64,000 bases of DNA from Burkholderia sp. USMB20 (GCF_000949135.2 NZ_JTAN02000019.1:124001-188000), one strand, 5' to 3'. Shown: positions 53,069 to 61,977, counted from the stretch's first letter. Made by a program: numbers and translations. Notes: generated by a model from the sequence alone, not told the origin.

Positions 53069-53181
53069 CGGCGACATCGGCTGCGCGCCGGCGGGCGCGG
53101 TGAACGAAGCACGACACGAATCCGGCGCACGCGTGGCGGCCGCAACGTCCGTCACGCCGCGCCTCATCCGGAGAACCGCTG

Positions 53182-53667
53182 ATGACCGATCGTCCCTATC
53201 CCGCCACGACGCCCCCGGCACCGGAGCCCGACGCGCACCACGCGCTCGAAAGCCTGCTCGGCAGCCTCCACCGCCATGGCTTCCTGCGCTTCGCGAACGA
53301 GGTCGTCAGCGCGAATGCGCAGATGGCCGAGACGTTCGTCGGCGCGTTCGACAAGCCCGGCATGCAAAGCGGCATGCAGAACCTCGCGGCACTCGTGACG
53401 GCGCTGTCGCGGATTCCGCCGGAGCAGTTCGGCAAGGCCGTGTTCGCGGCCGCCGACGCGCTGCATCACATCGGCGCGTGGCAGCCGGCCGAGCATGAAC
53501 ACGTCGCGCCCGGCGTGCGCGGCGCGTACCGGCTGTTGCACGATGAAGCGCTGTGGGACGCGCTGACGCCGCTGCTCGAAGGGTTGAAGGTGTTCGCGCA
53601 AGGCCTCGCGCGCGAGCCGGAGAATCCGGCGTCGTCCGCGCTCGGCGACAAGCCGGCGGACACGTGA
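53182..53667 (+). CDS. DUF1641-like protein
   Basis: 161 residues, soluble, largely helical: HALESLLGSLHRHGFLRFAN, then GMQNLAALVTALSRIPPEQF and ALWDALTPLLEGLKVFAQGL. The first of these recalls DUF1641 proteins, often found near formate dehydrogenase or FAD oxidoreductase genes, but the match is modest. It follows the BON gene on the same strand and is convergent with the GNAT gene. Confidence 0.5.
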   Translation: MTDRPYPATTPPAPEPDAHHALESLLGSLHRHGFLRFANEVVSANAQMAETFVGAFDKPGMQSGMQNLAALVTALSRIPPEQFGKAVFAAADALHHIGAWQPAEHEHVAPGVRGAYRLLHDEALWDALTPLLEGLKVFAQGLAREPENPASSALGDKPADT

Positions 53668-53760
53668 CGGCGGCGGGCGCACCGACCCGCGGCATGCAAG
53701 GGTTGCGCTGGCTCGCGATCGTTGCGCGTTCCGTCGTCGGCGGCGACAGCGGCATCGTGC

Positions 53761-54327
53761 CTAGCGGCACGCGCGCGAAAACAGCAGCGAATCGGCGTCG
53801 TTGAAGCGGATCCGCACCGGATCGGCATACCCGGCCTTCTGCGCGACGCGGATCGACGCGACGTTGGTCGGTGCGATCAGGCACACGCTGCGTTCGAACC
53901 GGTTCTGCGCATCGAGCCAGCCGAGCGCATGCGCCAGCGCCTCGGTCGCATAGCCCTTGCCGTGCGCCCAGCTCGCGAGCGCCCAGCCGGCTTCCGGCAC
54001 GCCGCGAATCGGCGGCTCGACCGCGCGGTGGAAGTCGGCGAAGCCGAGATCGCCGACATAGCGGCCCGTTGTCTTCTCGCGGATCGCCCAGTAGCCGTAG
54101 CCGAGCAGCGGCCACAGCCCGCGATACGCGAGCAGCCGCATCCACGAGTCGCGCGGCGCCGACGGCTTGCCGTTGAAGATGTGCTCGACGACGGTCGGCT
54201 CGGTCCACATCGCGGCAAGCGCGTCGAAGTCGCCGAGCGGATGGCCTTCGAGGATCAGGCGGGGCGTGTCGAGAACCGGCGGGGACGTGACGGGCGGCAG
54301 GGCGCGGGAGGTCATCGGGCGTTCCAT
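53761..54327 (-). CDS. GNAT-family N-acetyltransferase (RimJ/RimL type)
   Basis: 188 residues from the ATG at 54327 (MERPMTSRALPPV); a second ATG at 54315 is equally possible and neither has a strong ribosome site. RimJ-like motifs: VLDTPRLILEGHPLGDFDAL, YGYWAIREKTTGRYVGDLGF, AGWALASWAHGKGYATEALA (acetyl-CoA loop) and VCLIAPTNVASIRVAQKAGY. It probably acetylates a protein N-terminus or small amine; substrate not predictable. Confidence 0.88.
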   Translation of the reverse strand: MERPMTSRALPPVTSPPVLDTPRLILEGHPLGDFDALAAMWTEPTVVEHIFNGKPSAPRDSWMRLLAYRGLWPLLGYGYWAIREKTTGRYVGDLGFADFHRAVEPPIRGVPEAGWALASWAHGKGYATEALAHALGWLDAQNRFERSVCLIAPTNVASIRVAQKAGYADPVRIRFNDADSLLFSRACR

Positions 54328-54528
54328 GAGGAAAGGAAGGCGAAGGCGGCACGGTGCGCCGCGCTTGGGTCCCGTACGATACCGCGGAAACCGCGGCGCG
54401 GCCGCAAATCCCCGCCGGCAGCGGGGCATGCGAATCGCATCGCCGGAATAGCCGTCGCCCGACGGGGGGGCGGCACGGGATGGCGGCCGCGTGACGGCGG
54501 CGCGCCCGTGCCGGCCGTTTCCTGTTTC

Positions 54529-54750
54529 CTACTTCCGGCTTTTCAGGAAGTTGCGGCCGTGCGCGGTGATCGATGCTCCGGAACGGCCATGCGCGGCATG
54601 GCTGACGAAGCCCGCGCCGACGAGTTCCTGCTCGACCGACCAGCCGAGCGCCGGCGCATCGCGGCCGTAGCGCACGTCGGCGAGGCGCTCGAGCGCCCAG
54701 AGCGCGGACGCGGACAGGTTGGGGGTATTGGACGTGACGTTGTCGTTCAT
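54529..54750 (-). CDS. Small hypothetical protein
   Basis: 73 residues from the ATG at 54750 behind GAGGAAG. Sequence MNDNVTSNTPNLSASALWAL, then ERLADVRYGRDAPALGWSVE and GASITAHGRNFLKSRK, compact and soluble, possibly a winged-helix-like fold. Family not recognised. It follows the HPr-like gene on the same strand, about 75 bases apart. Confidence 0.65.
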   Translation of the reverse strand: MNDNVTSNTPNLSASALWALERLADVRYGRDAPALGWSVEQELVGAGFVSHAAHGRSGASITAHGRNFLKSRK

Positions 54751-54826
54751 CGCTTCCTCAGGGGACGGGTGATTCAGGGTGAACGGCACGAGGCCGTGGG
54801 ATCGGGCGACGCGGCGCGCCGGGGCG

Positions 54827-55090
54827 TCAGCCCGCCTGCAGCAGCGGCAACAGCGCCTGGAGCGCGGCTTCCTCGTCGGGGCCGGTGGCAAGCATCTGCG
54901 CCGACGTGCCGCCATGCATCTGCAGCGCCGCGATGGCCGTTGCGTCCTTCGCGCTGCCGCTGAGCCCGTTGGCGAGCAGCAGTATCTCGCTTTGGAAGCG
55001 GTGCGCCGCCGCGACGATCGCGTCGCGGGACGCGGCCGCACGGCCGCGGTTCCATGCGGGGCCGATTTCAACGTAGACGACGGTTGCCAC
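54827..55090 (-). CDS. HPr-like protein lacking the phosphorylatable histidine
   Basis: 87 residues from GTG at 55090 (VATVVYVEIGPAWNRG), the normal HPr length; an ATG at 55219 would add an Arg-rich leader. The body aligns by eye with PTS HPr: AAHRFQSEILLLANGLSGSA fits the stretch after His15 through SAKS, and TSAQMLATGPDEEAALQALL fits the C-terminal strand and helix. The GLHARPA motif is replaced by NRGRAAAS, so His15 is absent. It cannot accept phosphate as HPr does and may be a regulatory relative. Confidence 0.65.
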   Translation of the reverse strand: MATVVYVEIGPAWNRGRAAASRDAIVAAAHRFQSEILLLANGLSGSAKDATAIAALQMHGGTSAQMLATGPDEEAALQALLPLLQAG

Positions 55091-55456
55091 GTGCGGATCA
55101 GCCTCGGGGAAAATCGCCGGAACGGCGTGCAATGGCCGGCCGGCAGCACGGCGCGAACGCGCGGCGCGCGGCTTCCCGACGGGGCGCCGCGCGCCGTGCA
55201 TCGGGTGCCGGTGCGGCATTCATCTCGAACATGTCGACATCCTCAGCGAAACCGCCATCAAGTCCGGCGAATGATCGAAGGCTGACGATTATAATACGGC
55301 AACTGGATTATGTGTATTGCATTATAATGTCGTGTGCGCGTTGCGCTGCCCTGCCGATCCGTGGATCGCAGCGGTGCGCGCGCGGTCCGGGCCACGTGCT
55401 TGCGTGCCCGGTATTTTTTTTCGATTGACCTGAACCCCCACCGAATGGAAGCTGCA

Positions 55457-55801
55457 ATGAACGCCGCCCCCGCCTGCCCGCAATGCGCGATGGAAAACAC
55501 CTACCCGGACGGCACGCTTTACGTGTGCGCGGACTGCGGCCATGAATGGTCGGCCGGCGCCGGCGCCGAAGCGGGCGACGAACCGGCGGGCGACGTCGTC
55601 AAGGATGCGAACGGCAACGTGCTGTCGGACGGCGATTCCGTCGTGCTGATCAAGGATTTGCGCGTGAAGGGCTCGTCGATCACGCTGAAGATGGGCACCA
55701 AGGTGAAGAGCATCCGTCTCGTCGGCGGCGATCACGAAGTCGATTGCAAGACCGACATGGGCGGCTTCATGCTGAAGGCCTGCTACCTGAAGAAGGTATG
55801 A
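55457..55801 (+). CDS. YjdM/PhnA-family zinc-ribbon protein
   Basis: 114 residues from the ATG at 55457 with GGAAG upstream. N-terminal zinc ribbon (ACPQCAMENTYPDG, then LYVCADCGHEW) and a C-terminal SH3-like part (VVKDANGNVLSDGDSVVLIK, DHEVDCKTDMGGFMLKACYL). The family was once named alkylphosphonate uptake protein, but no phosphonate role is established. The upstream region holds ATTATAAT and GGATTAT elements described separately. Confidence 0.92.
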   Translation: MNAAPACPQCAMENTYPDGTLYVCADCGHEWSAGAGAEAGDEPAGDVVKDANGNVLSDGDSVVLIKDLRVKGSSITLKMGTKVKSIRLVGGDHEVDCKTDMGGFMLKACYLKKV

Positions 55802-55847
55802 CCGCACGCGGCGCGACCGACGCTCCGATCAACCGGGCCTGCCGAGC

Positions 55848-56684
55848 ATGAGCGAGGATCGAGCGTCCTATGACGCATTCCTGCAGTTCCTGGCGATGCC
55901 GTTGAACGACGGCCGGCCGTTCGTGCTCGAGACGAAGCACGCGGTGTCGCTGCACTTCGACCACTTCGGCACGCAGAGCTTCATGTCGCTGCAGGATCCG
56001 GTCAGGCTCGAACTCGGTTATACGCGCGTGATGATGGGTTTCTTGCTGCTGCAGCCGGTGCCGGCGCGCATCTGCATGATCGGGCTCGGCGGCGGATCGC
56101 TCGCGAAATACTGCTATCGGCACCTGCCCGACACGGCGATCGACGCGATCGAGATCAACCCGGACGTGATCGCGCTGCGCGACGTGTTCCGGATTCCGCA
56201 GGACGACGCGCGCTTCGCGGTGGTCTGCGCGGACGGCGCCGACTACGTGGCAAGGCCCGAGGTCCGGGCGGACGTGATCCTGCACGACGCGTTCGTTGCC
56301 GACGGCATGCCGGGCAGTTGCACGGGCGTGGCCTTTCTCGACGCGTGCCGTGCGCGGCTGAGCGAAACGGGCGTGCTCGCGATCAACTTCATGGACGACG
56401 ATCCTGCGTTGCCGCGGCATCTCGAGCAACTGCGCGCGGTGTTCGACGATTCGTATGCGCTGGTGCCGTGCGGCGACGACAACAACTTCATCGCGTTCGC
56501 ATGGAAGAACGGCAACCCGTTGCCGTCGCTGCGGATCCTGCTCGAACGCGCGCTCGGGTTCGGTTCGGCCGGCGCGCTCAATCTGTCGTCCACCGCCCGG
56601 CGCATGAAGGCCGGGGAGGGCATCGATCCCGCGCGGCTCGTGTGGCGCGCGCGTGAACATGCACGGTGGGAGATCTGCGCGTGA
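55848..56684 (+). CDS. Spermidine-synthase-like methyltransferase-fold protein
   Basis: 278 residues. SpeE-type Rossmann motifs: PARICMIGLGGGSLAKYCYR (motif I), TAIDAIEINPDVIALRDVFR and VRADVILHDAFVADGMP. It lacks the clear polyamine-binding residues of true spermidine synthase and has a long C-terminal tail, so it is best called SpeE-like. Such proteins are widespread in Burkholderia with unknown substrate. It starts 46 bases after yjdM on the same strand. Confidence 0.82.
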   Translation: MSEDRASYDAFLQFLAMPLNDGRPFVLETKHAVSLHFDHFGTQSFMSLQDPVRLELGYTRVMMGFLLLQPVPARICMIGLGGGSLAKYCYRHLPDTAIDAIEINPDVIALRDVFRIPQDDARFAVVCADGADYVARPEVRADVILHDAFVADGMPGSCTGVAFLDACRARLSETGVLAINFMDDDPALPRHLEQLRAVFDDSYALVPCGDDNNFIAFAWKNGNPLPSLRILLERALGFGSAGALNLSSTARRMKAGEGIDPARLVWRAREHARWEICA

Positions 56685-56705
56685 CGGCGCCGGGTTCGGC
56701 CGGGC

Positions 56706-56891
56706 TTACTTCACCCGCTTGCCGAGCGTGCTCTTCGTCTTGTACGTGACGCCGTGTTTGTCGAGATACTCGCGGATCAACTGACGCACGACTTGCGACG
56801 GCGTGAGATCCTGCTCCGCGCAGAGCAGGTCGAACGCTTCTTTCTTCGCGGGGTCGATCAGGACGGTCAGGCGGGCGGTTTTCGTTTCCAT
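56706..56891 (-). CDS. Ribbon-helix-helix (CopG/Arc-type) DNA-binding protein
   Basis: 61 residues: METKTARLTVLIDPAKKEAF (beta strand), then DLTPSQVVRQLIREYLDKHG (helices with the usual TxSxVVRxLI pattern). Basic tail TKSTLGKRVK. No toxin gene follows, so it is a stand-alone regulator or antitoxin-like protein. An ATTATAAT element lies 32 bases upstream of its start, possibly its own operator or its promoter. Confidence 0.85.
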   Translation of the reverse strand: METKTARLTVLIDPAKKEAFDLLCAEQDLTPSQVVRQLIREYLDKHGVTYKTKSTLGKRVK

Positions 56892-57263
56892 CGTGAGGCG
56901 GGCGCGGTCGATATGTTAATCAAATTATAATCCATCCGTTTTTGCCGCTCTGTCCGAATGCGCGATTGTGGTGTGCGAGCGAACTCGCGACGCCGGCATT
57001 CGCGCGCTGAGAACGGATCGTCGATCGCGCGGCAAACATGATAACCGGATTATCATACCCTGTTGGCCGTATGGGGCTTTAAGTACAATGTCGGACGTGG
57101 CTGCCGGCGCCGGCCTGCCCAAGCGGCGCCGGCTTTTGCGCGATGGGTGCCGGCCGCTTCCGTTTCCATGCGGCCCGTGCGGGCCGTCACCGCGGCGCTG
57201 CCTGGCCGCTGCTTCGCCATTACTACACGCCACTCCGCTACACGCCACTCCGATATCCGCCTC
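56892..57263. promoter_or_regulatory. A+T-rich divergent regulatory region
   Basis: About 370 bases between the RHH gene (minus) and the 116-residue gene (plus). It holds ATTATAAT at 56924-56931 (with GGATTAT on the opposite strand), a perfect inverted repeat ATGATAA-CCGGA-TTATCAT at 57038-57056, and a 15-bp direct repeat at 57223-57252. Probably promoter and operator DNA for the flanking genes; no coding sequence recognised. Confidence 0.5.
57223..57252. repeat. Two tandem copies of a 15-bp repeat
   Basis: CTACACGCCACTCCG occurs twice head to tail, 12 bases before the ATG at 57264. It covers the place where a ribosome site should be, so copy number could affect translation. Confidence 0.85.
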
Positions 57264-57614
57264 ATGACCCCGATCAAGTTCGTTCTCCGCTATACGGCGA
57301 TTCCGTTTGCAGCCATCGTGGCCGTCGTGGTGTGGGCCGTCGTGCCGTCGTCGAAAGAGATCGACGCGCGGCAATATGCCGCGCTGTCGCGCGGATACGC
57401 GAGCTTTCCGCTACCGTTTCGGCATGAGATATCGGAAGCGATGGAGCAGGGCCGGATCAGCGACCGCCATTACCAGACGCTCGTGCGCGATTCGCTGGGT
57501 AATGGCGTGGCGCTGGACTGGCCGGCGTCGGGCGTCGCCGACGTCGCTGCCGAGCGGCAAAGGCTGGCCGAACTGCTGAAGACCGATTCGGGTCTGGAGG
57601 AACACAAACAATGA
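57264..57614 (+). CDS. Hypothetical membrane-anchored protein
   Basis: 116 residues from the ATG at 57264. One N-terminal membrane helix (FVLRYTAIPFAAIVAVVVWA) followed by a soluble helical part (IDARQYAALSRGYASFPLPF, AERQRLAELLKTDSG). Family not recognised. Its stop overlaps the DUF2909 gene start (ATGA), so the two are translated together. Confidence 0.7.
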   Translation: MTPIKFVLRYTAIPFAAIVAVVVWAVVPSSKEIDARQYAALSRGYASFPLPFRHEISEAMEQGRISDRHYQTLVRDSLGNGVALDWPASGVADVAAERQRLAELLKTDSGLEEHKQ

Positions 57615-57823
57615 AGATTGCGCTGGTTTCGGCGGCTTTCGTGATGATTATCGGAAGCCTGGTTTTCGCGTTGTATTTCATGAATCACGACCGCGGCGGA
57701 AGCAAGCGGATGGCGTGGTCGCTGGCGGCGCGCGTGGGCTTGTCGATCACGCTGTTCCTGTCGCTGCTGATCGCGTACCGGCTCGGGTGGATCGAACCGA
57801 CGGGGCTGCCGATCGGGCGGTGA
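57611..57823 (+). CDS. DUF2909 twin-transmembrane protein
   Basis: 70 residues with two membrane helices (VSAAFVMIIGSLVFALYFMN and LSITLFLSLLIAYRLGWIEP) separated by a basic loop (HDRGGSKRMAWSLAARVG). This is the DUF2909 pattern, often found beside cytochrome oxidase assembly genes in betaproteobacteria. Function unknown. Confidence 0.82.
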   Translation: MKIALVSAAFVMIIGSLVFALYFMNHDRGGSKRMAWSLAARVGLSITLFLSLLIAYRLGWIEPTGLPIGR

Positions 57824-58033
57824 TGCGCGGCATTCGGTCGCGCGTCGACCGGTGCGCCGGGCGCCGGTGATCTGGATCGCCGATCCGATACGGGAGAAGG
57901 GAGAACCGGCCGATCGAGCCGGGCGACCCAATCGCACCGGGCCTGCCGATCTTCGCGCCGTAGCGAACGGGCATGCGCGCGACCTGGCCGGTGCGTTGCC
58001 GTGGCGAGCTCGCGCATTCGTGGCGGCGAACCG

Positions 58034-58231
58034 TCAACCCACGACCAGATGAACGACGATCAGCAGCAGCGCAATGAATGCGCCAAGCGCAACGAACGCG
58101 GCAATGACTACCGCGAACGGGTTGAGTTGCGTGGCATCCGCTTCGAGATTCTTTCGTTTGTTGACGCCGAGAAACGCCAGGAAGACCGCGCGGAACGCAC
58201 GCACGATCTGGTCTTTTCCTTTTTCAGTCAT
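58034..58231 (-). CDS. DUF2970 small membrane protein
   Basis: 65 residues from the ATG at 58231 (MTEKGKDQIVRAFRAVFLAF). The start AVFLAFLGVNKRKNLEADAT and one C-terminal membrane helix (PFAVVIAAFVALGAFIALLL) fit DUF2970. Not part of the hydrogenase-like operon, although on the same strand about 200 bases downstream of it. Confidence 0.8.
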   Translation of the reverse strand: MTEKGKDQIVRAFRAVFLAFLGVNKRKNLEADATQLNPFAVVIAAFVALGAFIALLLIVVHLVVG

Positions 58232-58432
58232 ACAGTTTTCCTTCGCCTCAATAAAAGTTGCAGGGATACCGATACCGCGCGTCGCGACGCGCGTGAGCAT
58301 CGCGTTTCCGTTTGCACGCGGATCGTTCGGTGGCAGTGCGCCGGGGCCGGCTTGCGTTCGAACGAGACGACGTCATGGATCCGGATATCCGCGCCTCATC
58401 GGCCGCCTGAAGGATTGCTGCGGGCATCCGCT

Positions 58433-58948
58433 TCAAGCTCCGCGTGATCGGCAGGCGGTCAGGATGCCGCGCAGCAAATCGACCGGAGGGGGCGGGCATC
58501 CGGGGATGGTCACGTCGACGGGCAGCACCGACGAAACGGGGCCGCACACCGCATAGCTGTCGGCAAAGATGCCGCCCGTGCATGCGCACTCGCCGGCCGC
58601 GACGACGAGTTTCGGCGCCGGCGTGGCGTCGTACGCGGCAAGCACGGCGGCCTTCATGTTCAGCGTGACGGGGCCGGTCACGAGCAGCAGGTCCGCATGG
58701 CGCGGGCTGGCGACGAATTTGATCCCGAGCCCTTCGATGTTGTAGTACGGGTTGTTCAGCGCGTGGATCTCCAACTCGCAACCGTTGCACGAACCCGCGT
58801 CGATCTGCCGGATGCACAAGGCGCGGCCGAGGAGGTCGAGTATGTCCTGACGAATCTGCTGCGCCTCGTGTCGCCATGCGGCTTCGGTGGCCGGCACGGG
58901 TTCGTCGGGAAAGTCGGTGCGCGCGAATTGACGGATGAGTTGCCACAT
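58433..58948 (-). CDS. hyfI: Hydrogenase-4-type small subunit (HyfI/NuoB-like)
   Basis: 171 residues from the ATG at 58948, sharing a base with the upstream stop (TGATG). The N2-type 4Fe-4S ligands are conserved: IDAGSCNGCELEIHALNNPY, VVAAGECACTGGIF and VTIPGCPPPPVDLL. It would sit on the cytoplasmic arm next to the HyfG-like subunit. Last gene of the hyf-like operon. The iron-sulfur site is intact even though the large subunit has lost its NiFe ligands. Confidence 0.9.
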   Translation of the reverse strand: MWQLIRQFARTDFPDEPVPATEAAWRHEAQQIRQDILDLLGRALCIRQIDAGSCNGCELEIHALNNPYYNIEGLGIKFVASPRHADLLLVTGPVTLNMKAAVLAAYDATPAPKLVVAAGECACTGGIFADSYAVCGPVSSVLPVDVTIPGCPPPPVDLLRGILTACRSRGA

Positions 58949-60510
58949 CAGAGATCGTGCCCCGCGTAGTTCAGGTTGAACGACTTGTTGATCAGCGGGA
59001 AATCGGGAACGATGTTGCCGATGATCGCGTGCTCGAGCGCCGGCCAGTTCTGCCAGGACGGATCGTGGCAATGGCAGCGCGCGATGGCATCGCCCGATGC
59101 CGTCTCGAGCGCGACGAACACGTCGCCGCGCCAGCCTTCCACCCAGCCGATGCCCGCGGATGGCGCCGCCGCGGGCATGACGGCGGCGGCGATCGGCCCC
59201 TCCGGAAGATTCGCGAGCAGGTCGGTCATCAGGCGCAGCGATTCGTCGATTTCGGCAAACCGCACGGCGACCCGCGCCGCAACGTCGCCGCGCGCATCGC
59301 TTGCGGCCTGGACGGCCAGGTCGTGGTACGGGGCCGGCCGCAGGTTCGCGCGCACGTCGAAGCTCTGGCCGCTGGCGCGGGCGGCCATGCCGCGCACGCC
59401 GAAATGCGCGACGACGTCGGCGTTCAGGCGGCCGGTGCCGAGAAACCGGTCCTGCAGCCCGGACTGGTCCTCGTAGATCTTGCGCATCACGTGCACGTCG
59501 CGTGCAATGCGTTCGCACTGTTCGGTGAGGATCGCCGCGTCTTCCGGATCGATGTCGACGGCCAGCCCGCCCGGCACGATCCGGTCCATCAGGTAGCGAT
59601 GCCCGAAGACGCCGCCGTTGGTCCGGATCCAGTTCTCCTTGAGCCGCGAGAACTGCGCGAGACCGAACGCGAATCCGGCATCGTTGCCGAGCGCGCCGAG
59701 GTCGCCGAGGTGATTGGCGATGCGCTCGCGCTCGAGCAGGAGGGCGCGCAGCACCAGCGCACGCGCCGGCACGGCCGTGCCGCATGCCTGTTCGAGCGCC
59801 ATGCAATAAGCCCACGAGAACGCGACGGTCGAGTCGCCGGCGATCCGGCCCGCAACGCGATGGCCGTTCGATGCGGCCGTCCGTTCGAACAGCCGTTCGA
59901 CGCCGCGATGTACATAGCCGAGCCGTTCCTCGAGCCGCAGCACCTTCTCGCCGACGACGGAAAACCGGAAATGGCCCGGCTCGATGATGCCGGCGTGAAT
60001 CGGCCCGACCGCGATTTCATGCACGCCGTCGCCGGCCACCTGCACGAACGGATAATCCGCTTCGTTCGATTCGAATCGCTCGATGCCGGTTGCCTGCTTC
60101 TGCAGCGGAAAGTAGTCGTCGGGCCAGTTGCCGTGATTGAGCCACGGGCGCGTGTCGCGCGCATCGCGCGCGCGCAGGCCGGTCAGGTCGAAAATGGCGC
60201 GCTGCATGCGCGTCGCGGCGGGAAACATGCCCGCGAGATCGGGATAGTCGCCGTCGGCCCGCGGTTCCGGCCCGGTCGCGAGACGCACCCACAGGACGCC
60301 GTCGTCGCATTCGTACGCCGCATTGACCGAAAATACGCGCGCGCGCGTTTCGCCGCCCCACATCGCGACGAGCCGGCTTCGTTCGCTCCGCGCGGCATGC
60401 GCGATGTCGAGCCAGCGCGGTTCGTCCACGTCAACCACGGCAGCCGGAACCTGGCCTGCCGCGTGCCGCAGGCGCGTCGAGCCGTCCGCCTGAATCAAGT
60501 CGAGTCGCAT
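58948..60510 (-). CDS. hyfG: Hydrogenase-4-like large subunit (HyfG/HycE/NuoCD-like) without NiFe ligands
   Basis: 520 residues. An N-terminal NuoC-like part (about 1-150) precedes a NuoD/HycE-like part (IHAGIIEPGHFRFSVVGEKV with LRLEERLGYVHRGVE). At the place of the first NiFe motif (RICGIC in hydrogenases) it has GRIAGDSTVAFS, and the C-terminus (ALEHAIIGNIVPDFPLINKS) lacks the DPCxxC motif. So no NiFe centre can form. This is the picture of energy-converting hydrogenase-related (Ehr) complexes. It would join HyfI below the membrane subunits. Confidence 0.9.
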   Translation of the reverse strand: MRLDLIQADGSTRLRHAAGQVPAAVVDVDEPRWLDIAHAARSERSRLVAMWGGETRARVFSVNAAYECDDGVLWVRLATGPEPRADGDYPDLAGMFPAATRMQRAIFDLTGLRARDARDTRPWLNHGNWPDDYFPLQKQATGIERFESNEADYPFVQVAGDGVHEIAVGPIHAGIIEPGHFRFSVVGEKVLRLEERLGYVHRGVERLFERTAASNGHRVAGRIAGDSTVAFSWAYCMALEQACGTAVPARALVLRALLLERERIANHLGDLGALGNDAGFAFGLAQFSRLKENWIRTNGGVFGHRYLMDRIVPGGLAVDIDPEDAAILTEQCERIARDVHVMRKIYEDQSGLQDRFLGTGRLNADVVAHFGVRGMAARASGQSFDVRANLRPAPYHDLAVQAASDARGDVAARVAVRFAEIDESLRLMTDLLANLPEGPIAAAVMPAAAPSAGIGWVEGWRGDVFVALETASGDAIARCHCHDPSWQNWPALEHAIIGNIVPDFPLINKSFNLNYAGHDL

Positions 60511-60513
60511 CGT

Positions 60514-61977
60514 TCACCCCGCCAGCATCGTCGCCGCCTGGCGGTACCACATGGCCAGGTAAGGCGGCACGTACAGGCCCAGCATCAGGCCGAGTCCCAG
60601 ATGCACGAACACCGGCAGCAGCGCCGGCCGGTGTTCGAGCGGCGTCGCCGTCGTCGTTTCGCCGAACACCATCCGCTGCACGCGCGCGAAGATCGCCGCG
60701 AACGCGACGGCGAGCCCGAGCAGCAGCAACGGTGCCGTCCACGGGAGCGTGTTCATGGCCGTCGTCAGGATCAGGAATTCGCTCGCGAACACGCCGAACG
60801 GCGGCAGGCCGAGAATCGCAAGCGTGCCGAGCATCATGGCCCAGCCGACCGTCGGGCTGACCTGCAGCAGCCCGCGAATGCCGTCGATCGCCTGCGTGCC
60901 GGCCTTCTGCGCGGCGTGGCCGACCGCGAAGAAGATCGCCGACTTGACGAGGGAATGGACCGTCATGTGCAGCAGCCCGGCGAACGTCGCGATCGGGCCG
61001 CCGAGCCCGAATGCGAACGTCATCAAGCCCATGTGCTCGATCGACGAGTACGAGAACAGGCGCTTCACGTCCTTCTGCCGGAACAGCGAGAACGACGCGA
61101 TCAGGACCGACACGAGCCCGAACCCGACCAGCAGCCGCCCCGGCAGGCCATTGCCGAGCGCGCCGTCGGCCAGCACCTTGCAGCGCAGCACCGCGTACAG
61201 CGCGACGTTCAGCAGCAGGCCGGACAGCACCGCCGAAATCGGCGTCGGACCTTCGGCGTGCGCGTCCGGCAGCCAGCTGTGCATCGGCACGAGGCCGACC
61301 TTGGTCCCGTAGCCGACCAGCAGAAACACGAAGGCGATCGACACGATCGTCGGGTCGAGCTGCGTCTTGACGGCGGCCAGGCTCGTCCACAGCAGCGCGT
61401 CGCCGTCGGTCAGCTGCCGGCTCGCGGCGAGGTACAGCAGGATCGTGCCGAACAGCGCCTGGGCGATGCCCACGCCGCACAGGATGAAGTACTTCCATGC
61501 GGCTTCGAGGCTCGCGGCGGTTCGGTAGACGCTGACGAGCAACACGGTGGCGAGCGTGGCGGCTTCCATGGCGACCCACAGCACGCCGACGTTGTCGGTC
61601 AGCAGCGCGAGCAGCATCGCGAACATGAAGAGCTGATACATGCTGTGATAGAGCCGCATCCGCGCGGCCGTCATCCGGCCGCGGGCTTCCTCGATCTGCA
61701 TGTAGGGCCGGGAAAACAGCGAAGTCGTCCAGCCGACGAACGCCGTGAGCGCAACGAGATAGACATTGAGCGGATCGACGAAGAACGCGCGTCCGAATGC
61801 GAACGACGGGCCGTGCTCGACGGTGCGCGCGGCCAGCACCAGCGTCGCCGCGAAGGTCAGGAAGCTGAAGCCGACGTTCAGATGGCGCGCGACCCGGCTC
61901 GGCCGCACGCAGGCGAGGCACGCGGCGCCCGCGAGCGGCAGCCCGAGCACGGCGAGCACGACGTGGGCGTCATTCAT
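60514..61977 (-). CDS. hyfF: Hydrogenase-4-type proton-pumping subunit (HyfF-like, NuoN/NuoM family)
   Basis: 487 residues with about 14 membrane helices. Antiporter-type motifs with pump residues: WVAMEAATLATVLLVSVYRT (Glu), AWKYFILCGVGIAQALFGTI (Lys), GTKVGLVPMHSWLPDAHAEG (Lys, His) and QKDVKRLFSYSSIEHMGLMT. Its start overlaps the hyfE end by eight bases and it ends three bases before hyfG. It probably moves protons or sodium across the inner membrane. Confidence 0.92.
   Translation of the reverse strand: MNDAHVVLAVLGLPLAGAACLACVRPSRVARHLNVGFSFLTFAATLVLAARTVEHGPSFAFGRAFFVDPLNVYLVALTAFVGWTTSLFSRPYMQIEEARGRMTAARMRLYHSMYQLFMFAMLLALLTDNVGVLWVAMEAATLATVLLVSVYRTAASLEAAWKYFILCGVGIAQALFGTILLYLAASRQLTDGDALLWTSLAAVKTQLDPTIVSIAFVFLLVGYGTKVGLVPMHSWLPDAHAEGPTPISAVLSGLLLNVALYAVLRCKVLADGALGNGLPGRLLVGFGLVSVLIASFSLFRQKDVKRLFSYSSIEHMGLMTFAFGLGGPIATFAGLLHMTVHSLVKSAIFFAVGHAAQKAGTQAIDGIRGLLQVSPTVGWAMMLGTLAILGLPPFGVFASEFLILTTAMNTLPWTAPLLLLGLAVAFAAIFARVQRMVFGETTTATPLEHRPALLPVFVHLGLGLMLGLYVPPYLAMWYRQAATMLAG

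Noticed and set aside
54827-55219. Longer start for the HPr-like protein at ATG 55219
   Set aside because: It would add about 43 Arg/Pro-rich residues; GTG at 55090 gives the normal HPr length.
58948-60510. Functional NiFe hydrogenase large subunit
   Set aside because: Both CxxC NiFe-binding motifs are missing.
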